Origin: Bradyrhizobium sp. WBAH42
GTDB taxonomy: Bacteria > Pseudomonadota > Alphaproteobacteria > Rhizobiales > Xanthobacteraceae
Direction: 5' to 3'
Length of the DNA: 64,000 nt
Assembly: GCF_024585265.1 (NCBI RefSeq)
Contig: NZ_CP036533.1
Coordinates: forward strand, 8,007,001-8,071,000
Of this stretch, positions 1 through 10,717 are shown one piece after another. Each line of letters begins with the position of its first letter. The first letter of the stretch is position 1. Under the pieces are notes generated by a model that saw nothing but the letters and a program-made list of their open reading frames with translations, was not told the DNA's origin and did not search any database. Position numbers and translations under genes: made by a program.

Positions 1-879
1 AACATTTCGAGTGCGTCTGGGATCTGTTCCGTTCGGTTCTACTGGCTGAAATACTCGGTCGGACGGCGATGGAAGCTGGGGCTTTCCACTCCTGCCGCTG
101 ATGTCAACGGGCACCTTAGACGCACAATCGAAGCTGCCTAGATTGAGCAGCCTCGCGGATCGCGGCGATCTGCGCGCCAAGCAGGAGAATATCAACGTAG
201 ACGCTATTGATCTGCGGGACGATCGGACAAGCACCGCATCAGTAACAAGCGCCTGGCCGATCTGCCCGGAGATTGGGCCTGTTAAAGCCAGGTCGAGCCT
301 ACGGCGCTGGAGTGGCGCTCGTGCCTCGGCAGCCCGGCATCACATCCGCGACGCCTCCGGCAAGAACCAGCTGGATCGAGCACCGACAATTCTCCTGCTG
401 CCCGACGGGGACGATCCGCAGCATCTCGTCATCCCAATCGCTGGCGTCGATCCGCCGAATTTCCGACGATGACATAGGCGCGGGCTCCGACAGGTGGAGC
501 GCTGCCGCCTTGAAGAAAGGAGATAGCAGTTGATATCAAACCAGAATTAAAGATGCCGAATGACTTCAACCGCCACTTATGTAGAAAACGTCAGGAATCG
601 AACATTCAAAGGCTGGCCCGATCGACGATCACAGTTGGCACATGTTTTGAATGAGAGACCTACTAAGTCGGAATCGAGTTGTTATCACACATCACACATT
701 CCGACACCTGCTTTGGGACAGGCGCGCTCAAACAGTCCGAGGGAAGGCAAGAGTTCGCTACGAAAACAAATGCAGCCGACAAATCTCCTTTGGTCCATTC
801 CTTCCGAGCTCGTTCAGAAATACCCCGCGCCCCTAGCTTTCTCGGTAGGGCACGAAAACAGTGAACTTGGAAAGACATC
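1..879. other. No recognisable gene
   Basis: Several short open frames overlap here on both strands, but none has a recognisable domain, a good ribosome binding site or protein-like composition. I see nothing to annotate until the GNAT remnant begins. Confidence 0.5.
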
Positions 880-1466
880 ATGACAGTGGAGACAGATATA
901 AACACTGCGCGCGCAGAAATGCGATTGACCATCGTCTGGACAGTTGTGCTCGGCTTTGCCGCGGATCCCTGGCTTGATAGAGTTGGCCTGACGCAACTCA
1001 ATATCTGAGGAGCATGCCTCAGTACGTTACAGCCTGTGGCGCGCGAGCATTCGAGCATGGCACGGCATACGTGACGGAAGGAATTCGCGCTGCGGCCCTC
1101 TGGTTGCCCCCCGGCGTAGAGCAAGATGAGGAGGCGCTCGACGCAATCATGGCTGACTCCCTGCGCCCGGAGATTACCGACGATATGGTGCAGCTACGGC
1201 TGCAAATGGCCGCACATCATCCTCCCAAGCCACATTGGTATTTGCCATTCATTGCCGCCGATCCGAACTGGGTTGGACGGGGACTTGGCACATTGCTGAT
1301 GAAACATGCCCTCAAACGATGTGATTCGGAGGGCGGCGACGCCGATCTCGAAAGCTCAAATCCGGAAAATGTTGCCTTCTACCAGCATCATGGTTTCGAG
1401 GTCATCGGTGAGATACAGCATGGTGGTTCGCCGCGGCTAACTCCAATGTTGCGGACAGCCCATTGA
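880..1466 (+). pseudogene. GNAT-family N-acetyltransferase, frameshifted
   Basis: The remnant of a GCN5-related acetyltransferase, a family that transfers acetyl groups from acetyl-CoA to amines. An N-terminal piece starts at ATG 880 and reads VVLGFAADPW before a stop near 1011. The rest lies in another frame from about 975 and includes WPDATQYLRSMPQYV, then the acetyl-CoA-binding segment VGRGLGTLLMKHAL and the C-terminal FYQHHGFEVIGE. Joining the two frames gives a normal-sized protein of about 190 residues, so a small deletion around 965-975 seems to have broken it. An ATG at 1014 could still give a 150-residue product containing most of the fold, so residual function cannot be excluded. 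No operon partners are visible. Confidence 0.7.
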
Positions 1467-3267
1467 GGAGCGTGATCCGGCGTAGGAAGTTTCGTACGCT
1501 CCAGCCCACCTTATCTTTGAGCGGCCGTTTCGACTGACCGCCGTAATCCGCATGCCGCGAACAGTTGAAAAACGCCGAGACGCGAGCAGCGCCAAAGTGC
1601 TATGACCGGCAGCTGTAACGACGAAGGCATCTCGGCGTACGAGGAGGCGTGCCTTGGAGTCGCCGTGGCTCCGCCCCAACACCGTGTCATGTCCCGTGAC
1701 GATCGGTAGGCGACCCGCGACGCCGGTGCTTGAGACGTTTTTGGCTCACGGCCGCTTTTTCATGGGTAATCGTCTAGCAGGTGCTCTACCTGCGCGGCGC
1801 CTCCTGCTCGACTGCGGCAATGGGTTTGTGGAAGATCCCGGCTTACCTGCTGATGCTTAACGTCTTCTCGGAGCGCTCGCGATCTCGATTCCGGTTGACG
1901 CGGACGGACTAGGATAACTGGGAGCTTGCGAAGTCCGAAGCACGGCTGGCTTACGTGACCCGGCCGTCAGCGAATATCGTTACGACACCAAACCGGTTCC
2001 CCCTCTGCACGCTCTCGAGGGCAGTGTGCTCCGCGTCGTAATCTCGCCTCGCGGTCTTCTCCGCTTGTGCTTCTCCCTTTTGATCGGAGCGACTGGTTCC
2101 TGCAGTTCCGCGGCAGCGCGTGCATCCGATTCGCGCGCCCTCAACCGGTCGCCGCCCGCGTAGCCGCGTTCCGCCGCAATTCACGGGAGACCGTCAAGCA
2201 GCCCGTCCCTAGCGGCCGTAGCCTGACGCAAAGCGGTGATCTCGCGTAGTTCGATGCGAAATTTAAGGCTTCGGCTGCGACAGGCGCACCTTCTCCCCGG
2301 AAGCCCGAAACCAAATGAAGGGTATGTCCGCACGGGTGAGAGCACGTGCCACATTGCCGCATCTGCGACTTGCCCGATCGCCTTGTAGAGCGCCGTGCGG
2401 GCGCAACTCGACTTCACCTCGTAGATTTCGCGCAAGGCGCCGCCGGTCTGGACCCCGAGATCAACATAGCTGCCCTTGAAAAAGTGGTCTTAAGCGGTAG
2501 CTGCAATGATCCGTGCTTTGCCCGGGAAGTCCCATAGCTGATAATGGCGCAATCAACAGAGTTGCCGAACGAAACGTTCCGTCCATAAAAAGCGAGCCAA
2601 GGTGCTTGTTGCCAAGAAGTCGTGTGTTGTTATCGCCCTGTTCAAGAGCGTCATGACAGCCTCTTGCGAAACCAAGCCGAAGTCGGCCAAGGCGCAAGAA
2701 GTAAGCTGTGATGAAATTATGTCCGCACGAGCCGCAATTGCCCATGGGGCGTCCAATCTGCGTGAGCAATTTGCGGAATCTGTCGCCAAGCAAACGGGCC
2801 TTCTGCCGATCGATCCCTTAACGTCAGCCCCATAGAGCACCCCCTCGCGAATCAGGTGCTCAGCAAGGAATCACAAGTGATTCTTTCGACTCAAGATTTC
2901 GCCGATCGGCGGATCATCCCGAGTAGTCAAAGTTATGGGTAATTCAAAGGCCTCACCGGATGCTTACGCCCTGTTCGAAGCTGCCAACGTTGTTCTCAGG
3001 CTATCAACCCGATGGTCTCCGATGAAGCCCTGGGCGGTGCGTGTTGCCCACCGGCAAGGAAGCAGCGTGCAAAGGTCGCGATGGCCAGAAAGATGGCAGA
3101 CGACCATCCATATCGATCAGCTTAGCGTCGCGCTTCCGAGCGCGATGTCCGTCGTAAACGTCCACGACTTGTTTCTGATCAGATGAGGCCTATGAAATCG
3201 TCCATTATTGCCTTTGCGCTATGAATGATATGTAATGCGCACGCCCGCAGTAGGGATACGCGATCTT
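1467..3267. other. No supported gene (1.8 kb)
   Basis: Short overlapping frames occur on both strands (for example 2553-2840 minus and 2602-2835 plus), but none shows a domain I recognise or a convincing start. The stretch looks like decayed DNA. Confidence 0.45.
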
Positions 3268-3483
3268 TCAATCGATCAGCCTGACCTGGACGGCTCTGTA
3301 CTTCGGGCGGTGTTTATTGAAGCGAATTTCGAAAGTCACGCGCGTGCCCGACACCAGATCAGCCCCTGCGCAGTCGCGAAGGTCCGATATGTGCACGAAC
3401 AAATCCTCTCGGTCGCCATCGTCAGGGCGAATGAACCCCCAGCCCTCTTCAGCGTTGTACCACACCACCGTTCCAGTGCGCAT
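3268..3483 (-). CDS. Cold-shock domain protein (CspA family)
   Basis: A single cold-shock domain of 71 residues, the usual size for bacterial CspA-type RNA chaperones that bind single-stranded nucleic acid in the cytoplasm. It starts MRTGTVVWYN. The RNP1-like segment is GWGFIRPDDG and the RNP2-like segment is DLFVHISDL, followed by a GTRVTFEI strand. Aromatic residues W, F and F sit at the expected binding positions, though the usual K-W-F in the first strand is V-W-Y here. I chose the ATG at 3483 because GGAAG lies five bases upstream; an in-frame ATG at 3495 would add four residues. The gene stands alone, with no intact neighbour within 800 bp. The family assignment is secure; the target and regulation are unknown. 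Confidence 0.88.
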   Translation of the reverse strand: MRTGTVVWYNAEEGWGFIRPDDGDREDLFVHISDLRDCAGADLVSGTRVTFEIRFNKHRPKYRAVQVRLID

Positions 3484-4297
3484 CTCTGCTTCCATTATCT
3501 TGTGAGTTGAGATCGCGGGCTGCTGCTCCGGAGCTGCGGGTGCACTTTCCGCCGTTAACCCGTCTCGAACGCGGAACTCGTGGATTGGTCATCTGCTCTC
3601 CCGCTTAGGTGAGGCTGATGCTGTGTTACTTACCTGCCTTCTTGGTCCCGTCGTCCGACATGACGGCGACGAGCGTGAGCGAATGAGCGCCACCAGTTGA
3701 ATATCCTGATCTGATTCACCTCGCCTCACAGCAAACCGGCGGGGCGCACCAGGCGCTAGCCGCAACGAGCCCGCCCCTAACTCACCGCATCTGGAACATT
3801 CGGTGATGCTGCCCAGAACCGAGAAAGGGTCGTGCTGAATCGAGAATTGGAGGGTCTGCAGGCGCTTCGTGTGCGTCAAATTTGTTCGCGTTGGTCTGAA
3901 AACAGATGCTCGGCACTGTCCGTCCCTGGTGGTCCCGCCGAACTTCGGACCAATGCAGGATGACGCTGGCGTTGTCCGATACCGGGGGCACTGATACGTC
4001 CGGACGGTTTGCGCCAAGCGGCGGCATCTGCCATTGGCAGAAGTGACCCGAGTCGAAGCATGAAAATGTAGGCCCAGCGGGTCCACAATTATTAAAGGCG
4101 TCGAACTGTCACTTTCTCTTTCGCACTACTTTCGGCGAAAGTTCGACCAGCCTCACTGATCAGCCTAGTCCCTGGGGAAAGGCAGACGGAGCAAGGGCGG
4201 AATCGTTCTTCTTTTTCCCGCTTAATTCTAAACGGCGTGTACGTGCCGCACGCCGGATGATTTGCCCGCCGTCAGCCTATTTCACGCCTTGCGCCTC
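3484..4297. other. No supported gene
   Basis: Overlapping minus-strand frames cover 3589-4088, but none has a recognisable domain. A fragmented hypothetical gene is possible. Nothing can be assigned. Confidence 0.4.
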
Positions 4298-4699
4298 TTA
4301 ACTTACCGAAGACCGATGGCTGTGCCTGAGACGATCCAACATCTTCCAGCCTTCGCCAAACAATTTCGAGCAGGATTGCTCCGCGAAATCCAGGTGGCAC
4401 TTCAGTAGCTCAGAAGGAGTTTTGGAGTCCGCAAGAGTCTTCATGAAGGTGGCCTGATCGTGCAGAGAGGAAGCAGCCAGCTTTAGCGCGTCGCGGAGCG
4501 ACGCGGCGAACAGGTTTGTTGTCGCTTCGATGGATTTTTGCCATTCCGGAACCGTAAATGAAATGCGCGATGCAGCTGCGGCGCTTTCTCCAGTTTCATC
4601 CGTGGGGCCACCTGCTCCAGGGCGCGATGCCTCGGCCAGTTCGGGGCCTCCACGTGGTCGCCGTTCGCGTTTTCCGTCTTCGCCTAAGGTCTCTGGCAT
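4298..4699 (-). CDS. Phasin-like protein
   Basis: A 133-residue protein. Its C-terminal 80 residues have the amphipathic helical pattern of phasins, the small proteins that coat polyhydroxyalkanoate granules: FTVPEWQKSIEATTNLFAAS, then a segment rich in A, L and K, then FAEQSCSKLFGEGWKML. The N-terminal 50 residues are charged and disordered (rich in G, E, R and P). The ATG at 4699 is chosen because GGGAG lies just upstream; the open frame extends to 5077, but that extension looks non-coding. Polyhydroxybutyrate granules are common in rhizobia, so the role fits. The assignment rests on pattern recognition rather than a diagnostic motif. An alternative is a generic helical granule- or surface-associated protein. 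Confidence 0.6.
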   Translation of the reverse strand: MPETLGEDGKRERRPRGGPELAEASRPGAGGPTDETGESAAAASRISFTVPEWQKSIEATTNLFAASLRDALKLAASSLHDQATFMKTLADSKTPSELLKCHLDFAEQSCSKLFGEGWKMLDRLRHSHRSSVS

Positions 4700-5184
4700 T
4701 GCATATCTCCCGAAAAGATTACTAGGAGCTGAGTGGTTCGCTGCAGGTTTTCGAGCACCAGAGGTACCACAACCATCAACACGTTGTACCTGTCTTATCT
4801 GGTAGCGTTGGCTGCGAGGAAGAAGCGCGACATCCATTGGGGCTTCCGTCCTCAGAACATTGGAACGGTGATCCAACAGCGCTAATGTAGTGTGATCACG
4901 TTGTGTGCCCAGGCGGACTTGGGCACTTTCCGGCGCATATACGTTGGAGAGACCAATATCGAACTGCTTAGCGGCTGCCGCCGCTAGGCGCCGCATGAAC
5001 CCTCTGTGCGTTCCCAATTCTGCTCTTTCAGGAGTCCATCGCTGAGCTTGAAATTCTCTGCGGTTGTGTAGTGACAAGCGGCGCGTGTTAATCCGGTCTG
5101 AAGACGGAATATTGAGCTAAGTGACCTTGCCCCACGGGCTTAATCCAGTGTGAAGTTCGCTCTGGCCCACGACAAGGACAGAGC

Positions 5185-5685
5185 ATGAAGCGCAGCCGCC
5201 TTTCGGAAGAGCAGATCATCGGGATTTTGAAGGAGCACGAGGCCGGCGTTTCGGTCGCCGGTCTGTGCCGCAAGTATGGCGTCAGCGACGCCAGCATCTA
5301 CAAATGGAGGGCCAAGTTCGGCGGGATGGATGTCTCCGAGGCCAAGCGGCTGAGGACGCTGGAGGACGAGACACGAAGCTGAAGCGGCTCCTCGCCGACG
5401 CCATGCTGGACAACGCAGCCTTGAAGGACCTCCTGGGAAAGAACTCGTGGGAAAGAAATGGTGACGCCCGCGGCCCAGCGGAAAGCTGTCGTCCATCTCC
5501 GAGACGCCTTCGGGATGAGCGAACGGCAGGCGTCTAAAACCATCGGCAGACGCGATAGACGTCAGGCCAAGCTAGGCCGCGAACTCCCGCGCGGAGCCGA
5601 ACATGGTCGCGTCCAGCATCCGACCACACATCACCGAACGCCTCACCGGCCGAAGACGGCTCGACAGGGACCGCGCCACGACTGA
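5185..5685 (+). pseudogene. IS3-family transposase OrfA remnant
   Basis: OrfA of an IS3-family element, the helix-turn-helix subunit that recognises the transposon ends. The first 60 residues are typical: MKRSRLSEEQIIGILKEHEA, then a helix-turn-helix with YGVSDASIYKWRAKFGGMDV. A frameshift near 5382 (DETRS) breaks it. The coiled-coil part KLKRLLADAMLDNAALKDLL continues in the next frame, and the start of OrfB (VTPAAQRKAVVHLRDAFGMS) lies in a third frame from 5458. No DDE catalytic domain follows, so the element is truncated at about 5690. Flanking inverted repeats could not be defined. Confidence 0.8.
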
Positions 5686-5699
5686 AGTGGCAACACGGT

Positions 5700-5721
5700 T
5701 TGTTGAGCCCTAGCTCAACAA
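5700..5721. repeat. Perfect 9-bp inverted repeat
   Basis: Arms TTGTTGAGC and GCTCAACAA are separated by CCTA. It lies where the IS3 remnant stops. There is no T-run, so it is not a standard terminator; it may be a relic of the insertion boundary. Confidence 0.5.
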
Positions 5722-6926
5722 GTTCCAGCTCGAACAAATGCACGCCGCCTTTGCGCCCTCGCGCATTTTGTCCGAGAGGACCGCGATTGAGCCGGGCTTC
5801 ATCTCAATTCTGAGCTTCTTCTTTTTGGGCCGTTTCGTGCGTCATAAGCTCAAGTTCGAAGGCGACGTCCACATAGATAACGTAGCTGCCGCGCGACCGG
5901 CTGTGGTGTCCTTACCCGTATGGTCGAGAGAAGAAAATTACTGCCTGTCCGACTTAAAAGCCCCTGATCGACTTGAAAGCCGGTAGCCCTGGCCCTCCGC
6001 TTGAATGAGCAAGGTGGGAGCGGAGGTCGGGGCGTGCGCCGCGACCTTCAACGTGATGGCAGCCGACCATTTCTGGCAGGGTGCCAGCCGGAAACTTAGA
6101 GCGTAAGATGGTCGGCGACTTTCTCTCACCCGGAGAGCAGCACAATGGAACCTCGCATCCAAATCCTCCGGGAGCTTATTGAGATCAAATTGAAGTCGTC
6201 GCGGCGGCCATCTGCGAAGGCAACGGCGCTTTAGAAGCCGAGCTTCGTTTGGAATGGCATACGCGCGAGCTGGTGAGCGGGCAGCGCGTTTTTACTGACC
6301 AGAGCATAGCCTGAACGGGGCTTTAGAGGCTGCAGTCGGCCTCTCGCATGCCTCGGCCCTTCTCTCAAGCAACCGCGATCAAACTAAGAGCCTTCTAGGC
6401 CAAACAAACGCGTTTAGTCGGGCGGACGAGTCGCTCTCGGAGCTTTAAGGCGCCCAGTTGTTCAGTCGTTCGGCCGGGCAGTCGTTCAGCCTAAACGGTT
6501 TACCGGGAAATCGCAGAATTAGTGGCGGCGAGTCTGCCTAGGGGTGGGATCGCGCTGTTGCGGGCAGTGCGTCGTCCTCCTTTCCGTGGTGAGGCTCTGT
6601 GCTTGAGAGGTCCGGAGCCTCACTGGCCGATCGCCAATCACGTCAAGAGAGACCTGCCACAATGAACTACCAAGCGTGGCCCGGTCATTGCCGGCCTGGC
6701 TGAGGGCTTGCGAGCGCGCCATCGCGACCGAGCCTAAGCCGAGCGAAACGATCCACCTCGACCCGGAGCTGCTAGCCGCAGCTGAACGACTTCAATTACT
6801 CATCACGGCTGAACGTCAGCGGGGCAGCCGACGAGAGCTCGCCGCGCCGCTCCGAAGGCATGGCGGGCGCAGCATCATGCTTCTCGTTCAACTACCAAGA
6901 CAGGTAAGGGTGACTTGGGGTCGCAG
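5722..6926. other. No supported gene (1.2 kb)
   Basis: Only short frames without recognisable domains occur. A peptide frame at 6676-7005 begins plausibly, but runs into the palindromic repeats at 6927 and is not supported as a gene. Confidence 0.4.
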
Positions 6927-6997
6927 GCAGTGCGGGCGAGACTCGGCGCTGTTCGGTTGCGTTGGATCAGACACTGTCCCTATCCCCGCCCGCACCA
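6927..6997 (-). repeat. Palindromic element, B type (copy 1)
   Basis: Imperfect hairpin repeat. On the plus strand the left arm contains GCGGGCGAGACTCGGCGC and the right arm contains CACTGTCCCTATCCCCGC. B-type copies have a GCGGGCG/CGCCCGC outer stem. It is followed after 6 bp by an A-type copy in the same orientation. Confidence 0.75.
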
Positions 6998-7003
6998 CCC
7001 TTT

Positions 7004-7086
7004 GAAGTTTGCGGCAACGTGACTCGGCGCTTATCCCCCACGCATACACGGAGGAAGCGCTGTCCCTGCCACGAGCCGCCAACTCC
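7004..7086 (-). repeat. Palindromic element, A type (copy 2)
   Basis: Imperfect hairpin. The left arm GAAGTTTGCGGCAACGTGAC is followed by TCGGCGC, and the right arm by AGCGCTGTCCCTGCCACG then AGCCGCCAACTCC. Reading the minus strand, the A-type copy comes first and the B-type copy second. A conserved leader (on the minus strand, CAGCTTCCTCCGCTG) lies just outside it at about 7107-7122. Confidence 0.8.
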
Positions 7087-7791
7087 CACACGGCCAGCCT
7101 CATAGCAGCGGAGGAAGCTGGCCGGGAGGTCATCGTCGTCGGAGGACGAGCCTAACTACTTGATCCCTGCCCACCAGTCGGAGGCAGCGCGGGCGCGGCT
7201 CGGAGCCGGTTAGCCAGGGAGGCATCAAGGCCCGTATCCTGCCACACCCACGCTGCCGATGAGTTTAGCGGGCTGCCGCGCCTCGCTAAACCCAACGGTT
7301 TTGTACCGGGGCCAGCTGACTGAAAGCTGACGAGACCGCGTGCAATTCACCCAACGAAACGCGGCCCGCGTGGGCCACCTGTCGTCAAGAACAATGAAGA
7401 CGTTCAGGCCGCAGACAAAAGGCGTTCGGCCTGCTTACGATCAGCGGCAGCCGCCCCACGACCACAAGCCGGATTGGCAATCAGCACCACTGCACGCTTA
7501 AGACTGACCGCCCTGACGACCTCACGCTCTCCCGGCTCGTGCGCTTCGACCAAGTAGAGCTGGTCGTCTGAATTGCGCATCAGGTGCGTCCGTGCTATTC
7601 GAGATCATCCTCGCACAGTGCACTCTCGCGCGGTCGCCTTCGAGCAGATCGTCAGATCGCTTTGCTGGGCAGCACGAGAAAAATGTCGTCTTCCCGATGA
7701 CCTACAGGCACGCTGCGTCGACGCGGCACGCTGGAGAGCTCGGCGCTGGTGGTTCTGTCGGTGCCAAAAAGAAGGGCACGCTGTCGCTATG
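7087..7791. other. No gene; weak tts-box-like site at 7310-7337
   Basis: No coding region is supported. On the minus strand 7310-7337 reads TCGTCAGCTTTCAGTCAGCT, which resembles a TtsI-binding tts box with a damaged right half. It lies about 220 bp upstream, in the same orientation, of the palindromic copies at 7004-7086 and 6927-6997. Confidence 0.35.
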
Positions 7792-8085
7792 TCAGGCGAA
7801 TTGTTTAGTTGTAATCCGGACACGATGCTCTGGGGAAAACCCTCCACTGTGCTGCCAAGCAGGTTGTGCCATCCCCTTGGAACCGCCGTCGCCGGCCAAC
7901 TGGTGGGCGCGGATCGGTTCGTAGCCGCCAGCCAAAGCTTTCCTTCGCTTGGAATTGCGCCTAAGTTCCCGACTGATCATGGGTGGCGACCGGCCCAGGG
8001 CCGCCGCAATTTGGTTTTGAGATATACCGCCTGCGGTATATCTCACGCGCTGCTCAAGGCTGAGCTGGCCATAACATCGTCCCAT
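7792..8085 (-). pseudogene. IS30-family transposase, N-terminal fragment
   Basis: The N-terminal helix-turn-helix part of an IS30-family transposase. The diagnostic stretch is GGISQNQIAAALGRSPPMIS followed by RELRRNSKRRKALAGGYEP; IS30 proteins typically show this ISRELRRN motif. The DDE catalytic core that should follow is missing. The last third (GGSKGMAQPAWQHSGGFSP and onward) does not resemble the family. The fragment is non-functional. A 26-bp perfect palindrome lies within its coding sequence at 8019-8044. Confidence 0.75.
8019..8044. repeat. 26-bp near-continuous palindrome
   Basis: Arms GAGATATACCGC and GCGGTATATCTC are separated by only CT. It sits inside the IS30 remnant. A second hairpin, CAACACCT-TAGC-AGGTGTTG, lies at 8092-8111. 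Confidence 0.7.
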
Positions 8086-8289
8086 CGCAACAACACCTTA
8101 GCAGGTGTTGCACTTGCATCGTGAACCGAAGCCGCTCTTCACTTGATCCAGTGCTCCGCGACAGGGAGCAGTGCGATCCTCAGAGATCGGTTCGATGAGC
8201 CTGAACGCGCTCCGGCTTGCGGCAGCTACAAAGCGGAGCTGCGTCGCCGCAACTAAACCGTAGAACACCCAGGATAGTGAACAAGGGCA

Positions 8290-9327
8290 CTATCTGTCTA
8301 AGGACGGTGGCGGCGTCTCCTTTGTGCGCGTTGGCAGTATCGGATATTCGATCTTGGGTAAACGGCCGCTCAGTGAATTAAGAAACGCAACGATATCGTT
8401 CGTCTCCTTCTCGGTGAGCTCGGCGCCGAGCTGGACCTCACTCATAATGCCGACGGCTTCCTGGAGCGTCCAAACCTGCCCCGAATGGAAGTAGGGAGCT
8501 CGCAAGGCTACGTTGCGCAAAGGGGCGGCGCGGAATACGTATCGGTCGCTGAAGGCCTTCGTGACCGCGAAACGCCCCTGGTCGGCTGCGGGAAGGAGTT
8601 TGCTGTCTGGTCTTTCAATCACGCCGAACGGGAAAAACTCCTGCCCACCAATATTGATTCCGTTATGGCAGGAGGCGCAGCCTTTGTCCATGAACAGCCG
8701 CAATCCCGTCTTTTGGTTGCCATCCAGCGCGTTGCCATCGCCGTTCAGGTATCGGTCGAACGGAGCTGCTGGTGTCGTGAGCGTCGCTTCGAAAGCCTCG
8801 AGCGCTTTCGCGAAATTGTCGAAGGTGACCGGCGGTGTATCAAGCGGGAATGCTTGCTTGAACCTGCCAACATAATCTTCCATCGAATTCAGTGTGGTCG
8901 TTACGTGATCCGCAGTCGCATTCATTTCGGCGCTCGCCTGAATGGGCCCCTTGGCTTGTGCCTTAAGATCCGGCGCGCGTCCGTCCCAGAATTGCGCGAC
9001 ATTGAACACTGAATTGTAGACAGTTGGCGCCCGCCGCGCTCCCCGTTGCCAACCGTGACCAACTGACGTTGGACCCGCGTCGACGCCGCCGGTTCCAAGA
9101 TTGTGGCACGTATTGCAGCTAATGATCCCACTCGCCGACAGACGAGGGTCGAAGAAGAGCATCTTCCCGAGCTCCGCTTTCTCGGTCGTCACGGGATTGT
9201 CCTTTAGGGCGGGGATAGCAGAAGGGATCGGTTTGAAGATCTGTCTGGCTGTCATCATCAAATCGTCGTTTGCGATAGCATTGCATGAGACGAGCATCAG
9301 AACGGTAGTAATCGATACCTTGCGCAT
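8290..9327 (-). CDS. Di-haem cytochrome c peroxidase (MauG/CcpA family)
   Basis: A periplasmic enzyme that reduces hydrogen peroxide to water using electrons from c-type cytochromes. The 345-residue protein has an N-terminal signal peptide (MRKVSITTVLMLVSCNAIA, cleavage near residue 19-20). It carries two haem c motifs: CNTCH at 71-75 (high-spin peroxidatic haem) and CASCH at 217-221 (low-spin electron-transfer haem). Family landmarks include LGKMLFFDPRLS at 53-64, FWDGRAPDLKAQA at 113-125 and APYFHSGQVWTLQEAV at 277-292. Length and motif spacing are normal, so the gene looks intact, unlike most of its surroundings. It has no operon partner. Upstream there is a GG-N10-GC sequence on the minus strand, but its -12 half is poor (CTGC), so I do not claim a sigma-54 promoter. 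Confidence 0.93.
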   Translation of the reverse strand: MRKVSITTVLMLVSCNAIANDDLMMTARQIFKPIPSAIPALKDNPVTTEKAELGKMLFFDPRLSASGIISCNTCHNLGTGGVDAGPTSVGHGWQRGARRAPTVYNSVFNVAQFWDGRAPDLKAQAKGPIQASAEMNATADHVTTTLNSMEDYVGRFKQAFPLDTPPVTFDNFAKALEAFEATLTTPAAPFDRYLNGDGNALDGNQKTGLRLFMDKGCASCHNGINIGGQEFFPFGVIERPDSKLLPAADQGRFAVTKAFSDRYVFRAAPLRNVALRAPYFHSGQVWTLQEAVGIMSEVQLGAELTEKETNDIVAFLNSLSGRLPKIEYPILPTRTKETPPPSLDR

Positions 9328-10717
9328 GACGTGAGACTTCCAGATGTTGCGGCGCCGCTACCGAAGAACAGTTCTTCAGAAAAGGCGCGCACTGCATGGA
9401 TGGCTGCTGCCATGCAGGAACTGAGCCAGCGTGCCCGAGTGAATTGGTCTAGGGTTTCTGTGTTCGATGTTGGTTTCACCGACAGTGGTCGTTAGCCCGA
9501 CACGAACACTTCGACTTCTCACGAAGCAAGCGTTTTGCCGCTCTTCGAGGAGGCACAACGCGTCTCTCCGACGAACGCAAGGGTGCAGTTGACGTCGCAG
9601 GGCACCTGTCCCGGGAGCTCAGGTAAAAACCCGCTCCAATTGGATTCGAATCGATGCCACAGGCGTGCGCCGTCAGTCCCTCCCCAACCGGCTTGGTCCC
9701 ATGGGGCCTGAAAGGGGGCTGCCAGGCTGTCGCGCCGAGATGAGGCCTGGCGCTGAGCTCGATGAACTTAGCTGACTGTCTGCCGGATGGGCGGCGCGTC
9801 GAGGGCGCCGTGCACCATTTTATGTGACTAGCAGCATCCGACTGCGTGCCTTATCCGAAGAGCGGAAAGAGGTTTTTCATATCTAAAGCAAAGCGACTTG
9901 AAATGATCAACCCGCCGCCGCCGTAGAGCTCGACTGGCCGCCATACGACGAGTCAGCGAAGCAAGCTGGTACTGGCGGGAGAGAGGGAGCTGCACGCGAG
10001 CGCCACTAGGCAGCCGGTTGTTGGTGACCACCACGGTAGCAAAACGCCTGCGTCGACCTGGCGGTCCTTCTTCGATGGCCAGACCAAGATTGCGGGGAGA
10101 ACCACGAGGTACATTTTTCGGCACTGGTCCACTGCGCTCTTCGAAGGCGCAGCATCGCTGCTTGAGAGACGATTCGGCTGTACTCGGGCGCGAAGCAGAA
10201 GTTCGAATGGGAATATGGGGCCGTTCAGTTGACGAGGCGTTGGTACTCATGACACGAATAGGCGCGGTCTCCGTCCTTGCCGCCGGTGGCACGCTACGGC
10301 GACATCCAAAAAAGCGTGTTGCAAAGAAGCGGAATGCCGGTGAGCTTTTCATTTGGCAAGAAGCGCCGCCACTTTCTGCAGAGACGTTCGGGAGATAGTC
10401 TGCAATCGAGCCGATCCGTCTAGGTGTACAACGGCAGGATTTTGTCGCGACATCCGCGGCGCCCATTTTGATCGCTGGTCGCACGTCTTGGCGCGAAACG
10501 AGCCGTTCCGCTCTGGCGATTATGACCGTCTCACTGCAATCATCGCCACTTTGGAACGGGAGCAAGCAATCGAGACGCGACACGTGATTCAGCCTCCCTC
10601 CCCGGCCGGTAGACTCCCCCTCGGGCTCGCGCCACTTCTAAATCACGGGAAAATGCCCGTAGATGCGCTCACTCTGCGGGGGATGACCTTCCCGGTCAGC
10701 TTTGAACCTCCTCCGAA
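9328..10717. other. No supported gene (1.4 kb)
   Basis: A long minus-strand frame (9828-10583) opposes plus-strand frames at 10018-10398 and 10353-10814. None has a domain I recognise, and the composition (rich in R, S and A) suggests chance open frames in high-GC DNA. Confidence 0.4.

Noticed and set aside
9340..9460. Sigma-54 promoter for the cytochrome c peroxidase gene
   Set aside because: GG-N10-GC spacing exists (TGGCTCAGTTCCTGC on the minus strand), but the -12 box lacks TTGC and no TGT-N10-ACA is nearby.
9828..10583. Long minus-strand ORF of 251 codons
   Set aside because: Composition rich in R, S and A, no domain, and opposed by equally long plus frames; typical of chance open frames in high-GC DNA.
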